A stretch of 39,633 nt of DNA from assembly GCF_002080435.1 (NCBI RefSeq), contig NZ_CP020541.1, positions 1-39,633 of the forward strand. Reading direction: 5' to 3'. A program made the position numbers and the translations under genes. The notes beneath the pieces are model-generated. The model searched no databases, was not told where the DNA came from, and worked only from the letters and a program-made list of their open reading frames with translations. Below, one piece after another: positions 24,826 through 31,336 of the stretch. Numbering within the stretch: position 1 is the first letter of the stretch; every line of letters starts with the position of its first letter. Source of the stretch: Sphingobium herbicidovorans (GTDB taxonomy: Bacteria; Pseudomonadota; Alphaproteobacteria; Sphingomonadales; Sphingomonadaceae).

Positions 24826-25737
24826 TCACCGTTCGGCGGCGGGCAGGTTGAAATCCACCAGTACCGGCATTTCGGGGATGCCGCCACGCATCTTCGCCCG
24901 TCGCACGATACTGTGCTGATCGATCAGGTTTTGCGCGTCGCGGCGGCCGCTCGATGTTTTGGACATCCACAGCATCGCGACCTTTTCGACCTTGCGGCCC
25001 TTCTTGATCGGCGTGAAATCGACATAGAAGGGGCAGAGCTTGTTGATTTCCTCCTGGGCGACCTTGAGGCAATATTTGTTGAGATCGGCGAAGCGTTCGA
25101 GCTTGCCTTCGGGCACGTTGAGCAGCCCGCGCAGCTCCGCGATCGTGAATTCTTCGCTTTGCTTGTATTCGAGGCCGATCCGGCGCTCGATCATCTCATA
25201 GAGGCACAGCGCGTATTTCGACTCGAAACAATACATCACTTGCGTCTTGAGGCGTGCATAGACCTCGCTGTTGCGCAGTATCTCGATCAGCTCCTCGGGG
25301 ATACGATAGTGCAGGAAGCCGTCTTTTTCGAGGCTTTCGTCGCTGGGGCCGAGGAGCTGGACGCGGCGCTTGTAGCTCTTGCCGGCCTTGCGGATGGTGA
25401 CGATCGCGATGGTGCCCATCAGGCGCAGCAGCGAGCTTTCGATGCGCTCATTGCCCTGGTGCGTGCCCTTGAGCGCCGTCTTGGCGATGCGATGGATGAC
25501 CGGCTCGCCGATGCGCTCCCAAGCGTTGGCGATCAACAGATTGTAGATTCGGCGATCGGCGAGGGTGAGGGGGGTCAACTCGACAATATCGACCAGTTCG
25601 CCGGGTTTGACGATTTCCCCATAATTGGCCGGATCGAACGGATTTCCGCGCCCTTTTTGCGCGAGGGTGCGGGCCGGGGTATCGACCAGGGCAAGCTGTG
25701 CCTTCGCGCCGTTCAAAGGTGAGGTTGCGTGGGACAT
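24826..25737 (-). CDS. repA: Plasmid replication initiator (Rep_3/RepA family)
   Basis: A 303-residue initiator with two winged-helix domains, as in RepE/RepA-type proteins that bind iterons. Recognisable parts are ELTPLTLADRRIYNLLIANAW, a strand-helix region KSYKRRVQLLG, LKTQVMYCFESKYALCLYEMIERRIG and the second wing (FTIAELRGLLNVPEGKLERFADLNKYCLKVAQEEINKLC). The start ATG 25737 is preceded by inverted half-iterons (25741-25763), so it probably autoregulates. The 22-bp iteron array lies immediately upstream. Confidence 0.93.
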   Translation of the reverse strand: MSHATSPLNGAKAQLALVDTPARTLAQKGRGNPFDPANYGEIVKPGELVDIVELTPLTLADRRIYNLLIANAWERIGEPVIHRIAKTALKGTHQGNERIESSLLRLMGTIAIVTIRKAGKSYKRRVQLLGPSDESLEKDGFLHYRIPEELIEILRNSEVYARLKTQVMYCFESKYALCLYEMIERRIGLEYKQSEEFTIAELRGLLNVPEGKLERFADLNKYCLKVAQEEINKLCPFYVDFTPIKKGRKVEKVAMLWMSKTSSGRRDAQNLIDQHSIVRRAKMRGGIPEMPVLVDFNLPAAER

Positions 25738-25740
25738 GCA

Positions 25741-25763
25741 CTCACCTTAGCAGCAATGGTGAG
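25741..25763. promoter_or_regulatory. Inverted half-iterons at the rep start, probable rep operator
   Basis: CTCACC and GGTGAG, separated by 11 bases, form an inverted repeat of the iteron's right end directly upstream of the initiator start. Confidence 0.65.
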
Positions 25764-25771
25764 CCAGGCAA

Positions 25772-26043
25772 TTCCTAAAACTCGCCGTTCGCTGAACGGT
25801 GAGGAGATACCCCAAAACTCACCGTCGATCAGGCGGCTACCCGAAAGCTCACCGGACTCGACCCCAACACTCACTTTTACCGGCCCCAAAACTCACCAAA
25901 GGCCACCCCAAAACTCACGCGACTCGACCCCAACACTCACTTTTCACGGGCATTTTCTTAGGTTTTCTGCGGGCTTGCAGACCCCTGAATCTTGAATCTA
26001 AGAAGAATTATTGAATCAGAAGGCGAACGGTGAGTTTTGGGGT
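25772..26043. repeat. Origin of replication (oriV): iteron array
   Basis: Copies of a 15-base core (ACCCCAAAACTCACC, with variants) begin at 25809, 25839, 25861, 25883, 25905 and 25927. The last five are spaced exactly 22 bp, two helical turns. A degenerate copy begins at 25772 and an inverted exact copy lies at 26029-26043. A relatively AT-rich segment at about 25946-26020 could be the unwinding region. A TGTGGGTAA at 26053-26061 is one base off a DnaA box (reverse). Position next to rep and regular spacing make this the replication origin. Confidence 0.9.
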
Positions 26044-26114
26044 AGCCTTGCCTGTGGGTAACTTGGCGCTCAACGCACCCACAGCTCCGGAAAAGAAGAA
26101 AAGCGCCGCCTCTT

Positions 26115-26208
26115 GGGGCTTCGCCCCGCCGGCTCGCGGCCTACGGCCGCCCCGGATCGCTAAAGCGATCCTCCCACCCGGCATCCCCATGACGAGCCGG
26201 CTTCGCCG
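26115..26208. repeat. Cluster of four short hairpins
   Basis: Stems are GGGGC-TTC-GCCCC (26115), GCGGCC-TAC-GGCCGC (26136), GGATCGCT-AA-AGCGATCC (26154) and CGGC-TTC-GCCG (26198). All are perfect with 2-3 base loops, close to the origin. They could be a single-strand initiation site or a structured RNA. Confidence 0.6.
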
Positions 26209-26540
26209 ACACGCTATTTGTTTTTTGATTGATGACTGTTCAAACGCTGCTCCCTTCGCCCAATCATAGCGCCCAACGGAAACGTCGCAGATTGGCTTTC
26301 CAGAAAAGCCATGCGGATAGGAGGCGATCCAATCGAGAGGACAGGGGAGGCCGAAACGTCGCTATAGGGACGATTTCCGGGCCGCTCAGCCTTGTTACGG
26401 ACTTCTGGGAGGGGTTTGAAGGGTCAAGCTCCAAGCAGCGCTTCACGGCCTCCCAGGGCGACAAACTTCGCGGGTGAATATCCTCGTGGTATCACCCGCC
26501 GCGTCAATGCCTGGGCGTCGATCGCCAACGGTGAGTCCAT

Positions 26541-26555
26541 ACCCCAAAACTCACC
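26541..26555. repeat. Outlying iteron copy (direct)
   Basis: Exact ACCCCAAAACTCACC core about 600 bases from the main array, preceded by an inverted GGTGAG at 26530-26535. Confidence 0.85.
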
Positions 26556-26699
26556 TTTCATGCGCCAGACGCCGATTTTCCGCGCTTGGGCGCGATTCTC
26601 CCAGCGAGGGATATGCCTTCATGCTATAGCGATACGCAATCGTACTGCTATACATACGATAGCATTGTGATTGTAATTTGGCAGAGAGCGACCATCTTT

Positions 26700-27071
26700 C
26701 TAGGTTTGAAGCCAGAGATGGAGCGTCATCGCCAGATCAAAACTGGCCCACACCGCCGCAACGGTGAGGCCGCCCAGCAGCCAGGCCGTGGCGTGCAGAC
26801 CTATCCGATCGTCCAGAAAGCGGCGAGCGGACCCAGCGCCGGCACATAAGAGGGTGGAGAAAAGCGCGATGATCGGCATCGCCGACAGGATTCCCCGCCC
26901 TATGACGGCAGCGTCGTTGTCATGACATCCGGGACCAGGATCGCAGTCACCGATCACGCTGCCGATGAAGATCACGAAGCTCATCGAAAGCCCGAGCACG
27001 ACGGCGTAAAGCGCGCCGAACTTCATGCCGCGCCGGAAAATCCCAGCGCCCATCGCGGTCACATTCATCAT
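26700..27071 (-). CDS. Membrane protein of unknown function
   Basis: About 123 residues from ATG 27071, with three to four hydrophobic helices: FGALYAVVLGLSMSFVIFIGSVIG, AMPIIALFSTLLCAGAG and TAWLLGGLTVAAVWASFDLAMTL. A loop with two cysteines (CDPGPGC) lies between the first two. Its start overlaps the end of the secreted-protein gene, so it is the last gene of the mobilization operon. I do not recognise the family; a role in the envelope side of transfer is possible but unproven. Confidence 0.6.
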   Translation of the reverse strand: MMNVTAMGAGIFRRGMKFGALYAVVLGLSMSFVIFIGSVIGDCDPGPGCHDNDAAVIGRGILSAMPIIALFSTLLCAGAGSARRFLDDRIGLHATAWLLGGLTVAAVWASFDLAMTLHLWLQT

Positions 27072-27571
27072 TTCCAGCAGGGCGCAAGCGTCTGTTCGAC
27101 GCGCTGTGCCCATGCCGCAAGTGGCGTGCCGACATTTGCCTCCATTTTGAACTTGCCCACATGGCTATCCTGGAATCTTCCGGGGCCTTCGAGCGCATAT
27201 GATGTGCCGTCCATCGTGAGCAGAATATCTCCGTCCTGAAAGCCAGGAGGATCAGGTTGCAGGGGTTCGATCCGCTTCATCTCGCCGATCACGGCGCGCA
27301 TGGCGGGACAGCTATTGCTGTCGGCCCGCTGCACGATCCCATTTTGCTCGCGGCGCATCCAGTAATCGAGCTTGCGCGTATCGGGGTTGAGCCACGTCGT
27401 ACCGAACTCGATACGGGTCTGCTGCTGCCATGACGGCTTGATCGTCAACGTCGCCCAGGGCGGAGAAGTCGGTGCCGATGCGAGGGCCGCGCTTGCGGCG
27501 AGAAACAGGGCTGTGCCCGTCATTGCCATGAGGACGATGCCGCTCCTCTCAACCCCGTATCTCATCACCAT
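27068..27571 (-). CDS. Secreted protein of unknown function in the tra operon
   Basis: 167 residues from ATG 27571, with a GAGAGGGGA ribosome site. A signal peptide (MAMTGTALFLAASAALASA) precedes a mature domain. The domain includes WLNPDTRKLDYWMRREQNGIVQRADSNSCPAMRAVIGEMKRIEPL and ends in a second cysteine (LAPCWK), which suggests a disulfide. It begins 23 bases after the traG stop and overlaps the membrane-protein gene by four bases. No family recognised. Confidence 0.65.
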   Translation of the reverse strand: MVMRYGVERSGIVLMAMTGTALFLAASAALASAPTSPPWATLTIKPSWQQQTRIEFGTTWLNPDTRKLDYWMRREQNGIVQRADSNSCPAMRAVIGEMKRIEPLQPDPPGFQDGDILLTMDGTSYALEGPGRFQDSHVGKFKMEANVGTPLAAWAQRVEQTLAPCWK

Positions 27572-27593
27572 ATTTCCCCTCTCATAGTCGGGT

Positions 27594-29251
27594 TTATGCC
27601 CTGTCGAACCGTCCCGCGAATTCGCGATCGGCATAGTAGCGCAGTTTGGTCGCAACGATCGGGCGCTGCCCGGCGAGAAACAGGAGTTGGAGATCCTCGC
27701 GCATCGTGCGGACCTCATCAGGGGTGAGCAGGGGGCGGCCGACATGCTGCGATCCGAAGGATATGCCGGTTTCCTCGGCGTCTATGGCGCGGCTCATCGT
27801 CTCGAACACAACCGTTTCCTGGCCGAGCAGATCGGAGACCAGCCTGGCGCTGTCGTGATCGTTGACCCCGAATATCTGCAACACGCCGGCGTTGGACAGG
27901 AAGGTGCCGGCGCGGCGCTCGTAGAGCGCGCGGAGCTGGTGGACATCCTGCAGGATCGGCCAGAGCTGGATGCCGTAGCCGGCCATCAGGCCCATGGCGC
28001 GCTCGACGGGTTCGAGACGGCCCAATGCTGCGAACTCGTCGAGCAGGAACAGCACAGGGCGTTCGCTGGACGCCGGCGCGCGGGCCAGCTCGGTCAATCC
28101 TTGCGCGAGCATCAGGCGCAGCCAGCGGGCATAGGTAGCGAGCCGGTCCGGCGGCAGCACCAGGTAGACGCTAGTAGGCTGCGCCTTCACATCGGCAAAG
28201 GTAAAATCCGAATGCCCCAGCACCGCCGTCATGCGTGGGCTGTCGAGAAAATGGGTATGGCGCTGCGCGGCCGACAGCACGCCGGCGGCTTCGCGATCGG
28301 ACTTGCCGAGGTGGCGGTTGGCGGCGCGGGCGGCAAGGCCGCCCTGCGCCTGCATTGCTGCGAGCTGGGCAGCGAAGGCAGCAGGCGCGAGGGTGAGGCG
28401 GTCGCGCAGCGTGGCGAGGGTCCGCGTCGAAGCCGGCTCGCTGGTGACGATCGACAGGATCAGCCCCGAGATCAGCGCCCCGGCTTCCTCGTTCCAATGC
28501 GCTTCGCCGGCCTCGCCGGGTGCGTCGTAGACCAGCGCGTCGGCCAGCGTCATGCAGTCGTCGGCGAGATCGAGACCGGCGGGGTCGATGCGATCGAGCG
28601 GATTGAACGCGGCGGAGGGCAGGCCGGTGACGCCGAACGGATCGAGGACATGAACCGCGCCAAAGCGGCCGCGCTGGCGGGCGGTGATGCGGGCGTTCTC
28701 GCCCTTGGGGTCGACGCAGACGACCGGGCCGGCATAGGTCGAGCAGGTTGGGAATGATCGTTCCCACACCCTTGCCGGTGCGTGTCGGCGCGATCGTGAG
28801 CAGATGGGCGGGACCGGCATAGCGCAGCAGCCTGCCCGATTTTCGGTCGCGGCCGATCAGCAGGCCCTCATTTTGGGCGAGGACGAGCCTCACGATCGGT
28901 GGCGAAGCGGGCCGAGCCGTGGGTGTCGTCAGCGGTGGGACCGTCATATTTCAGGATCAGGGGCTGGAAGAGGGCGCGCAAGCCGATGAGGACGACGGCG
29001 AGCATCATCAGCATCATGCCGATCTGGTAGAGGTTGGAATCGCGCGGCAGGCCGAACAGCGAATGCAGGACGAACTGTCCGCCACCCAGCAGCACGACGG
29101 CGGTGATGAGGAACAGGATGAGGACGCCGAACAGATGGCGGATGAGTGCGATCGGGCTGAGCGTCAGCGCCGTGATCGCCCAGATCGGATTCTGGCGCGA
29201 TATGCGGGCGAGGTTGCGGATCGCCCGGCCAAGCTGGCGCAGCCACTCCAT
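27594..29251 (-). pseudogene. traG: TraG/VirD4-type coupling protein, two frameshifts
   Basis: The coupling protein links the relaxosome to a mating channel. Three frames together give a full protein of about 550 residues. From ATG 29251 come two membrane helices (FGVLILFLITAVVLLGGG and IGMMLMMLAVVLIGL) and the GSARFATDREA segment. The second frame, after about 28890, has NEGLLIGRDRKSGRLLRYAGPAHLLTIAPTRTGKGVGTIIPNLL with the Walker A. The third, after about 28741, has YAGPVVCVDPKGENARI and Walker B LFLLDEFAALG, continuing to 27594. Both shifts are of the +1 type. No single frame contains both nucleotide-binding motifs and the membrane anchor, so as written the protein is dead. Confidence 0.88.
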
Positions 29252-29253
29252 CG

Positions 29254-29538
29254 TCAGGATGCCCCTTTGCCGTCGTCAGCGCGCCTTGCGGCTTCGAGTT
29301 CATCGAAACTGGTGAAATATTCCTGCACCGGCGGGCCGGCGGGGGGCAGGGTGTCGGCGTGGTCCCGCACGGCGGCGATATAGTCGCTCATGGACAGTTC
29401 CCCGGAAACGAAACGGACGTTCAGCGCCTCCATGTCCCGGGAGAGGGAGCCGCCTGACAGCTCGGTACTGATCCGCGCGAAATCGATTGCTCGTTGGCGC
29501 TGGGCGCGTTCTTCATCCGGGATGGGGTGGTCATTCAT
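29254..29538 (-). CDS. VbhA-like antitoxin-domain protein without a Fic partner
   Basis: A 94-residue protein. The centre (RAQRQRAIDFARISTELSGGSLSRDMEALNVRFVSGELSMSDYIAAVRDHAD) has the three-helix layout of the VbhA domain, which inhibits Fic AMP-transferases through an [S/T]xxxE[G/N] motif. Here that stretch is S-T-E-L-S-G: Ser takes the place of the inhibitory Glu. No Fic gene (HPFxxGNGR motif) is visible anywhere in the window. It ends two bases before traG and is cotranscribed with it, so it may have another job in transfer. Confidence 0.65.
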   Translation of the reverse strand: MNDHPIPDEERAQRQRAIDFARISTELSGGSLSRDMEALNVRFVSGELSMSDYIAAVRDHADTLPPAGPPVQEYFTSFDELEAARRADDGKGAS

Positions 29539-29809
29539 CGGTTGAGTCTCCCTTGTCGGGCACGGAGATATGGATGATGCCTGGCGCGGCGGCGATGGCG
29601 TCCACCAGGCTGTCGACGGTTTCCATGCGGTGGCTGGGCCAGTCGCGCGAGACGGTGACATAGCCGGCGTCGGTCTGGACATTGATGGTCGCGGTGGCGG
29701 GCAGCAGGTCGAGCAGGGTGGCGAGCTTGTCCTGAATGTCGGGGGTGATGCGATCAATCCCCGGCCCCACCATCAGAAGCTGCCAGGAAAGGCGTGAGGT
29801 GTCAGCCAT
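29531..29809 (-). CDS. Small conserved-looking protein of the tra operon
   Basis: 92 residues (MADTSRLSWQLLMVGPGIDRITPDIQDKLATLLDLLPA...) with alternating strands and helices (TINVQTDAGYVTVSRDW, IIHISVPDKGD), an alpha/beta ferredoxin-like pattern. It overlaps both neighbours by eight bases, which supports real translation. I cannot assign a family or function. Confidence 0.65.
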   Translation of the reverse strand: MADTSRLSWQLLMVGPGIDRITPDIQDKLATLLDLLPATATINVQTDAGYVTVSRDWPSHRMETVDSLVDAIAAAPGIIHISVPDKGDSTDE

Positions 29810-30356
29810 CTTGTTCTCCCATCCGTGCGCGGACGAAGCGCGCCCGTTCCGAAACCGGAGCGAGGGGGAGCTTCACCAGTTCGTAGCCGAGGCTGGCATA
29901 GACCGTGACCATTGCCTCATAGGTCGCCTGCGCCTCTGCCCAATCCTGTTTCCGCTCCGCGTCCTGCCCAAATATCTCGCGCCAGGGCGGAGCGATGAAG
30001 ACGCGGCGCTGATAGCGAAACAGGTCCGCTGCCTGGCTGACATGGGCCGACACCGGGAGGCTGCACAGATGCAGATAGCCAATGACATCGGGGACGCCGC
30101 GATCGAAGATGACTGGCCCCGCGCGATCATGGGCCTCATGCCAGGACCGCAATTCCCATCCCAGCATCAATTCCGCATAGGCGGCGTGATTAGCCCAGGG
30201 GAGGGCGGCGCCGCCAATCGCGACCTGATCGCGAATGATGGCGCGACCGGCCTCTGGCATGTGGTGGACGCCTTGCGCCGCCAGTGCTTCGATCAGGGAG
30301 GTTTTGCCCGAGCCGGGACCGCCGGTGATGATATGGAAATCGGGCCGATCAACCAT
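29802..30356 (-). CDS. AAA-type P-loop ATPase/kinase (AAA_28-like)
   Basis: A 184-residue soluble P-loop protein from ATG 30356. It has a Walker A (FHIITGGPGSGKTSLIEAL), then EAGRAIIRDQ, an aspartate in VIFDRGVPDVIGYLHL typical of the AAA_28/NadR-kinase-like group, and an Arg-rich C-terminal region. These proteins resemble small-molecule kinases, but the substrate is unknown. It overlaps traD by eight bases and the next gene by eight, so it is embedded in the mobilization operon. Confidence 0.78.
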   Translation of the reverse strand: MVDRPDFHIITGGPGSGKTSLIEALAAQGVHHMPEAGRAIIRDQVAIGGAALPWANHAAYAELMLGWELRSWHEAHDRAGPVIFDRGVPDVIGYLHLCSLPVSAHVSQAADLFRYQRRVFIAPPWREIFGQDAERKQDWAEAQATYEAMVTVYASLGYELVKLPLAPVSERARFVRARMGEQDG

Positions 30357-30726
30357 CGTCCGGTTGCTCCTCGCCGGCTTCCGCTTCCGCGTCGAACGCA
30401 CGCTTGCCGCGCCGCTTCCACAGCGCCAGCACGTCGCCGGTATTTTCGTCCCGGGCTTTCGCCGCCAGTTCGAGCATCGCGCCGTAGAGGGTGGCGCGAT
30501 CGTCGTCGGCGAGATCGACGAGGCCGGCTTTCTGGACGAGGCCGCCCAGCTCGATCAGGTGGCGGGTGCGTTCGCGTCGTTGCACGACCCATCCTCTCGT
30601 ATCGGTGCGGCGCTGTGCGGCCTCAGCCCTGCGCACCGCCTGCTGAAGTTTCGCCTGCGCCACCGTCGTTGCCTGCATTGCCCTTGCCAGACTTGCGCCC
30701 GCGCCGCTGAAAGAAGGCCGCGCCAT
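30349..30726 (-). CDS. traD: Conjugal transfer protein TraD (Ti-plasmid type)
   Basis: A 125-residue protein. The core RDTRGWVVQRRERTRHLIELGGLVQKAGLVDLADDDRATLYGAMLEL matches the small TraD family found next to traC and traA/traG on Ti-like plasmids; it is not the large F-plasmid TraD. Its function is poorly defined but linked to DNA processing. The acidic C-terminus ends in EAEAGEEQPDDG. The long N-terminus overlaps the traC 3' end by about 100 bases. Confidence 0.78.
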   Translation of the reverse strand: MARPSFSGAGASLARAMQATTVAQAKLQQAVRRAEAAQRRTDTRGWVVQRRERTRHLIELGGLVQKAGLVDLADDDRATLYGAMLELAAKARDENTGDVLALWKRRGKRAFDAEAEAGEEQPDDG

Positions 30727-30931
30727 CAGAGCGCCACGCCTCCCGATTGTCCGCGACCTGCGCCTCGCCGATGACATGCAGCAGCGCACCGGCCAGCACT
30801 TCGGCGTCGAGCGCGTCGGCTCCGGTGGCCATCACGAGTTGACCGAGCTGCTGGACCTTCTTCGCCTTCAGCGCCCTGGCCTTGTCGCCGAGCGCTTTTA
30901 GCTCCGCATCATAGTCGCGTACCTTACGCAT
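30623..30931 (-). CDS. traC: Conjugal transfer protein TraC (Ti-plasmid type)
   Basis: A 102-residue protein starting MRKVRDYDAELKALGDKARALKAKKVQQLGQLVMATGADALDAEVLAGALLHVIGEA. The coiled-coil start followed by a short globular segment is the pattern of small TraC accessory proteins, which help the relaxase at oriT. The C-terminal tail is low-complexity (GKGNAGNDGGAGETSAGGAQ). It overlaps the upstream small membrane-protein gene by eight bases. Confidence 0.75.
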   Translation of the reverse strand: MRKVRDYDAELKALGDKARALKAKKVQQLGQLVMATGADALDAEVLAGALLHVIGEAQVADNREAWRSDGAAFFQRRGRKSGKGNAGNDGGAGETSAGGAQG

Positions 30932-31175
30932 GGGAGATCGCTCCGACAGTGAGGATGAGGGCGACGGGAAAGAGGGCGGCGAACAGGACCGTGCCGATCA
31001 TCCACCACCCCGCGCGAGGGTGGGCCATGTTGAGCGTCCAGCCCAATGCGGGATTGCGCTTGGGCACCCACAGGCGCGGATCGGCCTTGGCGAAATAGCA
31101 GCCAAACAGGCCGTCCGACCAATGGGCGGGATCGCGCCAGAGCGCATCGAGTTGCGGACTGTGGTTGGCCGTCAT
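30924..31175 (-). CDS. DUF5808-like small membrane protein, first gene of the tra operon
   Basis: An 83-residue protein from ATG 31175 with a strong AGGAAAGGA site. It contains ADPRLWVPKRNPALGWTLNMAHPRAGW, the DUF5808-type motif, followed by one hydrophobic helix (MIGTVLFAALFPVALILTVGAI). The function of the domain is unknown. It is the promoter-proximal gene of the operon running to 26700, divergent from traA. Confidence 0.72.
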   Translation of the reverse strand: MTANHSPQLDALWRDPAHWSDGLFGCYFAKADPRLWVPKRNPALGWTLNMAHPRAGWWMIGTVLFAALFPVALILTVGAISHA

Positions 31176-31280
31176 CACGTTCCTTTCCTGGCACGTCGAT
31201 GAAGCAGGATCGTAGCACAGCGCACACATGAGAAAACGGGCGACACCCGAAAATGCGGCCAAGTCAATCACAGGAACGGC

Positions 31281-31325
31281 AGAGAGTGTGAGTGCGCGCT
31301 TATACGTCGTTGCCGACGTGCGCTC
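31281..31325. other. Candidate oriT region
   Basis: The gap between the divergent tra operon and traA contains AGTGCGCGCTTATACGTCG, followed by the inverted repeat ACGTCG-TTGC-CGACGT at 31304-31319. A GC-rich arm next to a TTATAC-type sequence beside the relaxase gene is the layout of MobQ-type origins of transfer. The exact nick site cannot be fixed from sequence alone. Confidence 0.5.
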
Positions 31326-31336
31326 AGAAGGGCAGT

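Larger units (their letters stand above)
26044..26699. other. Non-coding stretch after oriV with hairpins and one more iteron
   Basis: About 650 bases with no gene I can support. It contains a run of four compact hairpins (26115-26208), an exact iteron at 26541-26555, and an inverted repeat near 26630-26666. Confidence 0.5.

Noticed and set aside
24502..25722. A 406-codon open frame antisense to the replication initiator
   Set aside because: The opposite strand encodes a convincing Rep_3 initiator with its own operator; this frame also overlaps the RHH gene in another frame.
25772..25941. Regular short repeats that could suggest a CRISPR array
   Set aside because: The 22-bp period leaves spacers of only about 7 bases, no cas genes exist, and the array adjoins rep; these are iterons.
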